From NCBI GenBank assembly GCA_023151255.1, contig JAKLJG010000009.1, positions 1-64,000 on the forward strand: 64,000 bases of DNA. Direction: 5' to 3'. Shown here in pieces: positions 36,301-44,900 of the stretch. The position numbers were made by a program, and so were the translations under genes. The notes beneath the pieces are model-generated. The model did no database searches. It was given only the letters and a program-made list of their open reading frames with translations, and was not told the origin of the DNA. This DNA comes from Cyclobacteriaceae bacterium (lineage in GTDB: Bacteria; Bacteroidota; Bacteroidia; Cytophagales; Cyclobacteriaceae). Numbering within the stretch: the stretch's first letter is position 1; each line of letters opens with the position of its first letter.

Positions 36301-36417
36301 AAGCCCTTTATTAAAAAGTATTTCAGGGCGGCCACGGGATAATTGATCCTGGGCGACAACAGGCAAAATACTGAGCCAACTGAACAACAAATTAAATGCA
36401 ACCAGTTTCCTGATCAT
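33367..36417 (-). CDS. Large periplasmic TPR protein
   Basis: A 1016-residue protein with a signal peptide ending near LPVVAQ. The mature part is made of about 25 tetratricopeptide-like helical pairs, for example repeats of the form YxxAIxxFxxxLxxxP with A/G at helix-packing positions. The C-terminal tail is basic. Such proteins scaffold protein complexes. It is the first gene of the minus-strand envelope cluster and is followed after 1 bp by the barrel gene. By position it could act like CpoB/YbgF in the Tol system (inference). Confidence 0.88.
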   Translation of the reverse strand: MIRKLVAFNLLFSWLSILPVVAQDQLSRGRPEILFNKGLELINHSNYGAAREVFTELLGLTPHTDSRRPEVEYQVALCALHLGHSDAEKLIEDFIGSYPSNPRAVTANYELANFFYTGKNFSKASLYFAKVEFSALSRDQQAEGRFRWGYSLFTLKKLDEALAQFNLVKVQDSPYLPAANYYAGFIEYLNGLYDAALMDLRKAENNPAYSPLVPVVIANVLYKQQNYDDLIAYHKSLLPKASSISNFSEVALLAADAYYFKRDYKSAVTAYEDYFEKNAGKAPAPVLFRAGYAYYTLGQNDRALQYLKSSAAAPDSVGHYASYYLGILYVKQGDKQLALNAFDQARRSKSDKALQEESTFQLAKVAYDAGKPDQSITEFEQFLIDFPRSTHTIEVKELLAQAYVNGNNYNKAIDYIESLPARSHSVNQAYQKATFLKGSEFFNKEDYTQAIEYFQKSLAHPINPVYTGLAAYWCGESLSTLRKYNEATAMFQRVVSLGVSVEPEVLVRTRYGLGYAHFNQQQYEQALFNFKEFVNKGNRSFPTYSDGVLRLADCHYVSKQYPEALAQYNRARQLDSPDDDYILFQTGVINGILRKYTEARNQFTVLISSYPKSQFRDEAIFQRAQFEIEQGNYQEAADGLSQLIREGAGSRFLPYAYLRRAASYYNLKQYDKTITDYATLLQQFPAHPAAQQALIPLQEALGLAGRTGDFQRYLDEFKKANPDNKNLEVVEFESAKNLYFDQQYAKAIPALQAFLITYPESARIHDVKYYLAESFYRQRDFDKAYPLYEQLSNDLTFALAGRSVGRLAEIDFRQGKYDRAIINYHRMERLASTKKDLYTAWSGLMESFYLLAAYDSVTTYANLIIEKGNINAGAVNKASLFIGKAAMARGNYDLAKDEFLNTLNSARDEYGAEAKYRLAEIFFNTGQHKSCYETLISLNTDFAAYDEWVGRSYLLLSDNFMAMDDAFNAKATLESLIGKFPLQHIQDMANDKLKKIADAEKAKRLKQAAADSVDNK

Positions 36418-36563
36418 CCTGCCAGTTTGAAGTTAAAACCATGAACCTGAAAAAATATTGCAAAGGGCAGACCAAAAAATAAGTTTAAAAAATTCAACAT
36501 GCCACCACGAGCATGGATTCAAAGGTAATCAAAATATTCAGGCGCAGGCAAATTATTGATCGT

Positions 36564-37589
36564 TCAAAACAAAAGTTTAGCAATTAACTCGCGAAGTAAC
36601 TGGCCCTCACTCACACTGCCGTTATCCACACCCTTCAAACGCAAATCAGTCTCCTTCAAAGCATGAATGCACATCACAATTTGCGCAGGCGTATAAGCCT
36701 GTAAAGCAAAACTGTAATCCTGAATTGCATACGGGCTGATTTTCAATAATTTAGTCAATCCTGTTTTACTCTTATCTTCGGCTGTGCTGGCAAGAAGAAG
36801 TTTGCTGAAAAATGAAAACAAGAAAGCTACAATCGGAATAGCCGGATTCTTTTTTGGATTGGCTTCAAAGTAATTTGCAATTCGCATTGCCTTGAGTTTA
36901 TCCCGTTTGATAAGCGCCTTTTGCAATTCAAAAATATTGTATTCCTTGCTGATACCCACCCGGCTGATAATCCGGTCGAGATCAATTAGTTCACCATCCT
37001 TCAGGTCAATCCGGATTTTATCGATTTCATTAACGATGCGACTCAAATCGTTACCCACAAATTCACACAATGCCTGAACAGCTTCTTCGGAGGCTTGCAA
37101 GCCGTTTTCGCTAAGGTGTTCTTCTACAAATTGCGGCAGTTGGCTTTCGTGCAGTTTTTTTGTAGTGAGGGTAGCGGCCAGTTTCTCAATTTTTTTTGCC
37201 AGTTCGGTCCGGCCGTCCAGTTTCTTATGCTTGTGACAAAATACCAGTACCGTACTGGGTACAGGTTGGGCAAGGTAACTCAACAACAATTTGGTTCCGG
37301 TTTCCTTGGTCAGATCGCTTATCTCCTGAGCTTCTTTTACAATTACGACCTGCCGTTCGGCCATCATCGGAAATCTTCGGGCGTGCGTCAGCACGGTTGC
37401 CATCGAAACATCTTTGTTACCATACAGGATTACCAGGTTAAAACTTCGTTCCGACTCATTCAGCGCATTTTTCTCAACATAGTCAGCAATTAAATCAATA
37501 AAATAAGGCTCCTCTCCTTGCAAAAAATAGACAGGACGAAATTTACCGGCTTTCAGTTCGGTTAATACTTTCTTTACCGCGGCATCCAT
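36564..37589 (-). CDS. holA: DNA polymerase III subunit delta
   Basis: A 341-residue protein matching HolA. It opens with KFRPVYFLQGEEPYFIDLIADY (the family start with an ATPase-like but degenerate P-loop region), followed by VVIVKEAQEISD, LVFCHKHKKLDGR, FVGNDLSRIVNEIDKI and RVGISKEYNIFELQKAL. Delta opens the sliding clamp within the clamp loader. It is essential and cytoplasmic. It overlaps the rhomboid gene by one base. Confidence 0.93.
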   Translation of the reverse strand: MDAAVKKVLTELKAGKFRPVYFLQGEEPYFIDLIADYVEKNALNESERSFNLVILYGNKDVSMATVLTHARRFPMMAERQVVIVKEAQEISDLTKETGTKLLLSYLAQPVPSTVLVFCHKHKKLDGRTELAKKIEKLAATLTTKKLHESQLPQFVEEHLSENGLQASEEAVQALCEFVGNDLSRIVNEIDKIRIDLKDGELIDLDRIISRVGISKEYNIFELQKALIKRDKLKAMRIANYFEANPKKNPAIPIVAFLFSFFSKLLLASTAEDKSKTGLTKLLKISPYAIQDYSFALQAYTPAQIVMCIHALKETDLRLKGVDNGSVSEGQLLRELIAKLLF

Positions 37590-38149
37590 CAGGATATTTT
37601 TTTCTTGTCGCTAAAAGTAATGGCTGAAGCAATGCCAACCAAAGCCCCACCAAAATGCGATTCCCAGGAGATAAACGGATCGGAAGGCAACACACCATAA
37701 AATACTCCGCCATAAAGAATTATTGTTACTATTGAAATCATTAAACTAATTACATCTCGTCTAAAAAGACCAAAGAAAATCAGGAAGAAGGCCAGCCCGT
37801 AAACCACCCCGCTGGCACCGATGTGATTGGCCGGGCGCGCAAATAACCAAACCAATATGTTCGTCCAGAAATAAGCGCGAAAGAACACCCTGCCCGCAAT
37901 GCGCGGATAAAAGTAAAACAGAAGGGCGCCCATAAACAACAACGGAAAGGTATTTGAGAGAAGATGCAAGAGGTCGCCATGAAGCATGGGAGCAAGAAAT
38001 ACCCCCACCAGCCCCACGGCCGAACGGGGCCAAATTCCATACTCACTAAAATGCAGGCTAAAATTGGCTTCAATAAAAAAGAAAAGCCACATTAAAAAAA
38101 CAAGCCGAAGCGGAATAACAGAACTACCCAGTAACGATTGGTTGGGCAT
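37589..38149 (-). CDS. Rhomboid intramembrane serine protease
   Basis: A 186-residue membrane protein with six helices. The loop/TM2 motif H57-x4-H62-x3-N66 (HGDLLHLLSN), the catalytic GASG with Ser113, and the catalytic His165 (ESHFGG) are all present, so it should be active. It cleaves substrates within the membrane; the substrate is unknown. Ten bp separate it from the upstream gene and it overlaps holA by one base. Confidence 0.92.
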   Translation of the reverse strand: MPNQSLLGSSVIPLRLVFLMWLFFFIEANFSLHFSEYGIWPRSAVGLVGVFLAPMLHGDLLHLLSNTFPLLFMGALLFYFYPRIAGRVFFRAYFWTNILVWLFARPANHIGASGVVYGLAFFLIFFGLFRRDVISLMISIVTIILYGGVFYGVLPSDPFISWESHFGGALVGIASAITFSDKKKIS

Positions 38150-38159
38150 CAGCCTGATT

Positions 38160-38627
38160 CTATGAATTGCGGATAGGCTTAATCATCGGAAGACTAATGT
38201 AGCGGGCTTCTTCCGGTCCGATTTTACGCAATCCGAGAAATCCACCGGATGACCTGGCTGTTTTATCGGCTATCGCCAGCAGCGCATTATACATTTCTGT
38301 GGCAAACGCCTGGTCAAGCTTAGTAAACAGTTCATTTAAGCGTTGTAGTTCTTCAACAACCAGCGGGGTACGCTGTGATGATTCGTACGGGTATTCCTGC
38401 ATGAGCAATTTAAATTTATCCTCAAAATCACTGCTTATCTCTTTCAGGAGCATTGCCATTGACGAAGTTGATCGCCTGAGTTTTTTTTCCACAGACTGAA
38501 TAGCCCCGATGATTTCCCTCCTGTCAACCGTACCATCTGCTCCCGCAATTAGTATGCTAACCAGTATCGGTGCTTTGTAGGCTAGTTCCAATTCCTGCTT
38601 AGTCAACTTAGCAAATTCGGGGATCAT
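38160..38627 (-). CDS. Small helical protein, possibly TerB-like
   Basis: A 155-residue soluble protein with no signal peptide. The N-terminal motif APILVSILIAGADGTVDRREIIGAI has the hydrophobic, acidic, Gly-Thr-Val-Asp pattern that starts TerB-like domains. The middle is helical and the C-terminal end (RKIGPEEARYISLPMIK) is unlike TerB. A function cannot be assigned. It is the first gene of the rhomboid-holA unit. Confidence 0.7.
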   Translation of the reverse strand: MIPEFAKLTKQELELAYKAPILVSILIAGADGTVDRREIIGAIQSVEKKLRRSTSSMAMLLKEISSDFEDKFKLLMQEYPYESSQRTPLVVEELQRLNELFTKLDQAFATEMYNALLAIADKTARSSGGFLGLRKIGPEEARYISLPMIKPIRNS

Positions 38628-38721
38628 GGCGTAGTTCGGTAAATTTGATCAATTAAACTGGCTTTTTAAACATTTTACATTCAAAAAATCTGGTGTATTT
38701 TCACCACGAACACAGTTGGTT

Positions 38722-40083
38722 ATGTACGAAAAGGATCCGGTAAAGATTTTTGTTGTAGAGGATGACCCTGCCTATACCAAATTCCTAAAGTACGTTCTTG
38801 GGCTTAATCCCGATTATGAAGTTGAATACTTTACTACCGGCAAGGAGTGCCTGAACAACCTGCACAAAAAACCTGATGTAATCACCTTAGACTATTCCCT
38901 GCCCGACCAACCGGGCGAAAAAGTGCTGGAGCAAATCCGCAACTACGACCCGAATATTAATGTGATCATCGTTTCAGCCCAGGAGAAAATCGGCACAGCC
39001 GTTGAACTGCTCAAAGCAGGAGCTTATGATTACATTACCAAAGATCAGGACACAAAAGAACGGCTGTTTAATTCTATCAATAATGCCCGTAACAAAGCGT
39101 CACTAATCCGGGAGATCAATCACCTGAAAAAGGAGATCACCGAAAAATATGAATTCGGCAAGAGCATTATTGGCTCCAGTGCTGCGATAAAGCGCGTTTT
39201 TGAATTGTTGGAAAAAGCAGTAAAGTCAACCATTTCAGTTTCAATAACAGGTGAAACAGGTACTGGTAAAGAGTTAATAGCCAAAGCTATACATTACAAC
39301 TCCAAACGAAAAGATAAACCCTTTGTAGCCGTTAACATTACGGCTATTCCGTCAACGCTTATTGAAAGCGAGTTGTTTGGTCATGAGAAGGGCGCATTTA
39401 CCGGGGCCGTTGGAAGGCGGATTGGTAAATTTGAAGAAGCCGAAGGCGGAACAATTTTTTTGGATGAAATTGGTGAAATGGATCCTAACCTGCAGGCTAA
39501 ACTGTTGCGGGTACTGCAGGAACGTGAAATAACCCGTGTAGGCGGCAATCAAACCATTAAACTGGATGTGCGGCTTATAACCGCTACACATAAAGATCTG
39601 GCCGAGGAGGTAAGGGCGGGACGCTTCCGTGAAGATCTGTATTACCGCTTGCTTGGCTTGCCCATTCATCTGCCTCCTTTACGGGAACGGGGCAACGATA
39701 TTTTGCTGATCGCCAAACATTTTTTAGACCAGTACGCCAAGGAAAATCAATTGCCCAAATTTACGATAACACCGGAAGCACAGGAAAAACTCCTTGCCTA
39801 TTCCTTCCCCGGCAATATCCGTGAGTTAAAGTCATTAATTGAATTAGCAGCAGTAATGGCTGATGACCAAATCATTAAACCCGGAAATATAACTTTTACA
39901 AAAACCTCTCGTCCAGAGTCTTTCTTTCTAAAGGAGATGACAATGCAGGAGTATATGTACCATATTATCCGCCATTTTCTGAACAAATACGATAACAATG
40001 TGCTTGAAGTGGCCAGGCGCCTTGATATAGGTAAATCATCGCTTTACCGCTACCTGAAAGAAATGGAAGCTGCCGGAATCTGA
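38722..40083 (+). CDS. Sigma-54-dependent response regulator, NtrC type
   Basis: About 453 residues from the ATG at 38722 (an in-frame TTG lies 6 bp upstream). Receiver domain 1-120 with acidic pocket EDD at 13-15, phospho-acceptor Asp57 and Lys107. AAA+ domain about 145-370 with Walker A GETGTGKE (177-184), the sigma-54 contact loop GAFTGA (224-229) and Walker [14 protein letters not shown]-terminal Fis-type helix-turn-helix ([19 protein letters not shown]). It activates sigma-54 promoters when phosphorylated. The hybrid kinase gene starts 3 bases downstream and is the likely partner. Confidence 0.95.
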   Translation: MYEKDPVKIFVVEDDPAYTKFLKYVLGLNPDYEVEYFTTGKECLNNLHKKPDVITLDYSLPDQPGEKVLEQIRNYDPNINVIIVSAQEKIGTAVELLKAGAYDYITKDQDTKERLFNSINNARNKASLIREINHLKKEITEKYEFGKSIIGSSAAIKRVFELLEKAVKSTISVSITGETGTGKELIAKAIHYNSKRKDKPFVAVNITAIPSTLIESELFGHEKGAFTGAVGRRIGKFEEAEGGTIFLDEIGEMDPNLQAKLLRVLQEREITRVGGNQTIKLDVRLITATHKDLAEEVRAGRFREDLYYRLLGLPIHLPPLRERGNDILLIAKHFLDQYAKENQLPKFTITPEAQEKLLAYSFPGNIRELKSLIELAAVMADDQIIKPGNITFTKTSRPESFFLKEMTMQEYMYHIIRHFLNKYDNNVLEVARRLDIGKSSLYRYLKEMEAAGI

Positions 40084-40085
40084 AT

Positions 40086-41990
40086 GTGAAAGACCTGCAC
40101 ACATACGTACGAAAGGGCGGCTTTTACGAAGCCGTTGTAGAGGATGGCTCGGATTTAATTTTTATTGTCGACTTTGCAGGGCGGATACTTTATCACAATG
40201 CCTCCGTTCGTGAAACGCTTGGCTACGGTGCAAAAAAGCTGGTAGGCAAAAACTTTTTTGATTTCATTCTGCCTGAAAGCCGGGAGGCTTTTAAGGTAGC
40301 GTTCAGGAAAAGCACACGAAAAACCTACAATGAGAAGGTGGAGTTTCAGTTTCTTTGCAAGGATCGAACCTACCGGTTTCTGGAATTTAACTCCATTAAC
40401 CTTAAAATGAAAGGCGGCCCTGCGGGCTTGATACTCGATTGCCGCGATATTACCCAGCGAAAAAGGGACGCAGAAGAACTGGTTCGTCTGCAAAAGGCCA
40501 AGGAACAATTTCTGGCAAATATTAGTCATGAAATTCGCACACCGATTAACGGTATTGCCGGAATGGCCGGTCTGTTAAGCAGTAACCCCAGTGCCGAAGA
40601 GCGTGAAACCTACCTTAATGCCATCCGGCACTCGGCCGAAAACCTGAAAGTAATTATAAATGACCTGCTCGATTTAGCGGCTATTGAATCAGGAAAACTT
40701 AAATTCGAAAAGATTCCGTTTAATGTTAATGACCTGATTACTTCACTGATAAGCACCTTTACTTATCAGGCCCGTGAAAAGAAACTTGAACTGAAAAGCA
40801 GTGTTGATGAACGGGCCAACCGCATTTTACTGGGCGATCCTGTTCGTCTTAACCAAATCCTGATCAATCTGATCAGCAACGCCATTAAGTTCACTCATAC
40901 CGGATCCATTACTGTTGCCTGTTTTGTGGAGCGTGAACTTAAAAAGAAATGCTGGTTACGGATATCCGTTAAGGATACCGGGGTTGGGATACCAAAGGAT
41001 AAACTTCAAACTATTTTTGAAAGTTTTAGCCAGGCAGATGAAACCGTAACCCGGAGGTATGGAGGAACCGGCCTTGGTCTTGCCATTGCCAAGCAATTGG
41101 TTGAGCAGCAAAAAGGCAGTATTTCGGTAGAGAGCAAAGAGCACGCGGGCTCGGTGTTTACTATTGTAATCCCCTACCCTGTTGGTAACGTGAACCGGTT
41201 TAAATCGCGGTACACAGCAGCGCCACCGAGGGCTTTGCAAAAAGGAATTCGTGTACTGCTTGTTGAAGATAATGATGTTAACCGGCTATACGCACAAAGT
41301 ATTTTGAGAGGTTGGCAATGCGAGACGCATGTTGCTGAAAACGGACTGGTCGCCATTGAGAAACTAAAAGGCAACAGGTATGATGTTGTTTTAATGGATA
41401 TTCAAATGCCCGTAATGGATGGCTATGAAAGCACCCGTGCCATCAGGCTTATGGAGCCACCTGTCGGAAAAATTCCCATTGTTGCGCTTACCGCCAACGC
41501 CACCAAAGCCGATGTAGACAAATGCATGGCGGCCGGAATGAATACGTACCTGCCCAAGCCGTTTACACCTGATGATCTCTACCAAAAGCTGTTTATTGAA
41601 TTGAAAATTCTGCCCCCGAAAACACTGGCATTACAATCAAACACAACTCCATTGTACGATCTAAGTTACCTTAGAAAAGTTTCGGGCAATAGCCAACCGT
41701 TTATTAAAGAAATGATCCAAACCTTTCTGCAATCGGCTCCGCAATTAGTAAATGAACTTGACAAGTTAGTTAATGAGAAAGACTGGACTGGAATTTCGAA
41801 AATTATCCATCAAATCAAACCATCGCTTACGTTATTAGGCATCCATTCGCTCAAAGAAAATGCCGCACAACTTGAAGAGGAGTACAAACAAGGGGCGCCA
41901 TCCGAAGCAATAGTAACTAAGTTGGCACATTTTACACATAAACTCAGGCAAGCTATTGATGAATTAACTGAACTTAATGCCGGTTCATAA
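40086..41990 (+). CDS. Hybrid histidine kinase with PAS, receiver and HPt domains
   Basis: A 634-residue protein starting from GTG at 40086, 2 bp after the regulator gene's stop. PAS at about 14-130; HisKA with phospho-His148 (SHEIRTPIN); HATPase_c at about 250-365 with NLISNAIKF, DTGVGIP and GGTGLGLAI; receiver at about 388-505 with Asp438; HPt at about 525-630 with His575 (IIHQIKPSL). No transmembrane segment is present, so it is a cytoplasmic sensor. The layout supports a His148-Asp438-His575-Asp57 phosphorelay to the adjacent regulator. Its last 17 bp overlap the end of the convergent giant gene. Confidence 0.95.
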   Translation: MKDLHTYVRKGGFYEAVVEDGSDLIFIVDFAGRILYHNASVRETLGYGAKKLVGKNFFDFILPESREAFKVAFRKSTRKTYNEKVEFQFLCKDRTYRFLEFNSINLKMKGGPAGLILDCRDITQRKRDAEELVRLQKAKEQFLANISHEIRTPINGIAGMAGLLSSNPSAEERETYLNAIRHSAENLKVIINDLLDLAAIESGKLKFEKIPFNVNDLITSLISTFTYQAREKKLELKSSVDERANRILLGDPVRLNQILINLISNAIKFTHTGSITVACFVERELKKKCWLRISVKDTGVGIPKDKLQTIFESFSQADETVTRRYGGTGLGLAIAKQLVEQQKGSISVESKEHAGSVFTIVIPYPVGNVNRFKSRYTAAPPRALQKGIRVLLVEDNDVNRLYAQSILRGWQCETHVAENGLVAIEKLKGNRYDVVLMDIQMPVMDGYESTRAIRLMEPPVGKIPIVALTANATKADVDKCMAAGMNTYLPKPFTPDDLYQKLFIELKILPPKTLALQSNTTPLYDLSYLRKVSGNSQPFIKEMIQTFLQSAPQLVNELDKLVNEKDWTGISKIIHQIKPSLTLLGIHSLKENAAQLEEEYKQGAPSEAIVTKLAHFTHKLRQAIDELTELNAGS

Positions 41991-44900
41991 CAGCTAACTT
42001 GCGTTGTGTTACAGCGCGGCCGCCTTTGCTGATAATAACAACGTACATGCCGTTGGCAAGTTTAGCGATATCCACCTCCTGTGGTATGGATAGGTCTTCC
42101 TTCAGTTGTCCCTGGCTTACAACTACACCGCGTTGGTCAACTATGCTATACGTATATCCGTAGGTATTTACCTTCTTGGTAAAGGAACTTTCAACTGCAA
42201 AATTGAACTGCTTTGATGCCGGGTTCGGATAAATAAAAATATCTTTTACTGCGGCAAGCACCGGGTCATCCTCAATACCAACAACTGTTGAGCCGCTTTT
42301 AGGTGCCGACTGAACGATGCGGGCCTGGTGTATCCGCTTGGTAGCATTATCCTGAACCCACGCAACAAGGTAAAGGTTGGGGTTATTAACCCCAATGGGT
42401 ATATCAATTATTGATCGTATAGATTCAACCTGAGTTGTATTGTACACCCATGTATTTGAAACTAATTTACCCTCATTACCCAACAACATTTTGCGAAGCA
42501 CATTAATATTACCTGCCAGATTTGTTTCAACCAATCCTATGTAGAGTCGTACCGGAATGTTTAGTGGTTGAATTGTGTTGACATAGCGGAATGTAACATC
42601 GGCTTTAATAGAATCACTGGAGGTTGGCAACTGCTGTATGGATATTGTGAAAACAGAATCCTCTAAAGCGCGCCTGTCAACTTCAACAGCCGTAATCTTG
42701 GTTTGATCACCATTGAAGTTGGTACCAAAATAATCCCCGACTATACCGTCCATAATCCCCACCGGAGGAGATTGAATCAGGTAATAGAGTTTACGGGCAT
42801 CCGGATCAATTTTGTTTTGTTGATAAATCGGGTCATTTACATCCGGGTTTCCTATGTGATACTGAATCTTAAAGAAGTCGGAGCTATCCTTGAATGTAAA
42901 CTGGTTGTTATACAGGTTATTAAGATAATCGTTTGTTACAGGGCTAATTCCTGAGTTTGTGAAGTATTCAACCAGCACATTTCGTTGTTTCTCACCAATG
43001 AAAATATTATCAAAAGCAAAGCCATCAAATGGCAAATCCGGAACGCCATTAACAGGGGGCGGTGTACCGTTATCATTATTGCTTCCAAAAGCAATGCGAA
43101 AGATAACCTGACCACGTTCAGCCACCGGTATCTGATCCAGATTATGACGGGCATTTTTCCACCCTTGCTGGCGGTCCGTCCAGCCAAACTGGCCAAGCGG
43201 TTGGATACCCGGATTACCGGTAAGGGCCCTTCCGTTATACCAATTAATTCCAGGGCCGCTATCATCACCAATGATGCTCCAATTTATTCCGCCATCAGTT
43301 GAATATTGCAATACGGCTCCATCAAATCGAACTTCGGAATCTGCCCAGTAATCAAGCGATATCATGGGTCGCTTAATGTTGGTCAAATCAAGGCAAGGCC
43401 CAATAATAGCTGAGCGTTCATTATTATAGTATCTCGACTTATCCTGATTTAAAGCAAAGTTCGGGTTACTGCCGGTCCACCAGGCGTTAATACCTGAAGC
43501 AGCCGAGTTAATTACATTACCAGTCGGCAATCCAAACACCCAACTTGTATCGCTGGCTACTCCTGTTTGATTTGCTTTTGAGCTGAACCAGGAACCCTGG
43601 CCTAATTCAAAATCTTCAAAGTAACTCGTTACAGGGGTAGGTGTTGAATAATCAAGAATCGTAACAGTAATAGTGGTATCCTTTAAACATCCATCATTGG
43701 TAAGTACAATTAACCTGACGTTTTTCTGACCAAATACATCATAGCGGTGTCGTGGATTTTTAAAGGTCCCCGAAGTACGGCCCGCGTTGCTTTGTGCCGG
43801 GGGTACCGCATCAGTGATTGTTTGAATCGGATAATTATTCACTACGATGAATCCATCGCCAAATTGCCATTCATTCTGAATAATTGTACTAATGCCGGCA
43901 TCTGATAGATCATTAAACTGGGTATCATCCCCCTGACAAAACTCACTCCATGAAAAATTTACTTTTGGTACAGGACCGATGCGGATTGATTTGATGGTGT
44001 CATGGTAGCAACCTTCATTGGTCGTTACACGAAGTGTAACCGGGTAAACATTATCACCTGGGAATCGGTAAGTGGGTTCCTGTAGGGTATTTGTACTTCC
44101 GGTTCCGTCATTAAACTCCCAGAACCAGCTTGCCAGGGTTGCTCCATAAGGATTGGGTGTAGTCATGAAGGATGACTCCAGCATTACTGCATCGATATCT
44201 TCGCAACAGTTACCCGCATCAATAACCGCTTTAGGAGATGCCGTTACACGGATAGTTCGCGTAACCGGGTTAGATGCCCCCAGGCTATTGGTAAATGTGT
44301 ACGTAATTGGATAGACCCCGGGAGGAAGTCCATCGGTATTTAGTCTAAATTTTTTGGTTCCGCTTACATCAAATGTAATACGACTATTAACAATCGGATT
44401 TGTGCTTGAGAAAACGGCAGACTCAGGTGGTATTAATGCCGTAATATCCGGTATGAGGGGCTCCTCGATAAGAATAAGCTCTCCCTGATTATTACAGATA
44501 AATGCCACTGCAAGATTTAATGGATCAGGATTTTCATTTTGTACCCTGAAATTAACTAGTGTAATAGGGTTGACAACAACAGTCTTTTTAGGAGCACTGA
44601 AACAGCCGGTGGCCGGATCTTGATAAGTATAGGTAATCACATTAGGTGGCTGGGGAGTAATGTTCGCAATAGATGGGAAGAAAGTCATCCCTGAAATACC
44701 AGGTCCACTAAACACGCCTCCTATGGGCACCGCAGCAAAGGTCAAATCTTCAGCCGGGTCATTTTCAGCATAGACTGATTTTAATACACCGGTAAACAAC
44801 ACCGAGTTGAGTGTATCGCGAACAGCCACTATAACCTGGTCATTAACCGGGCCGCAAACACCTGGGGGATCATTGGTGGTTAACGTAAACGTCATCACCA

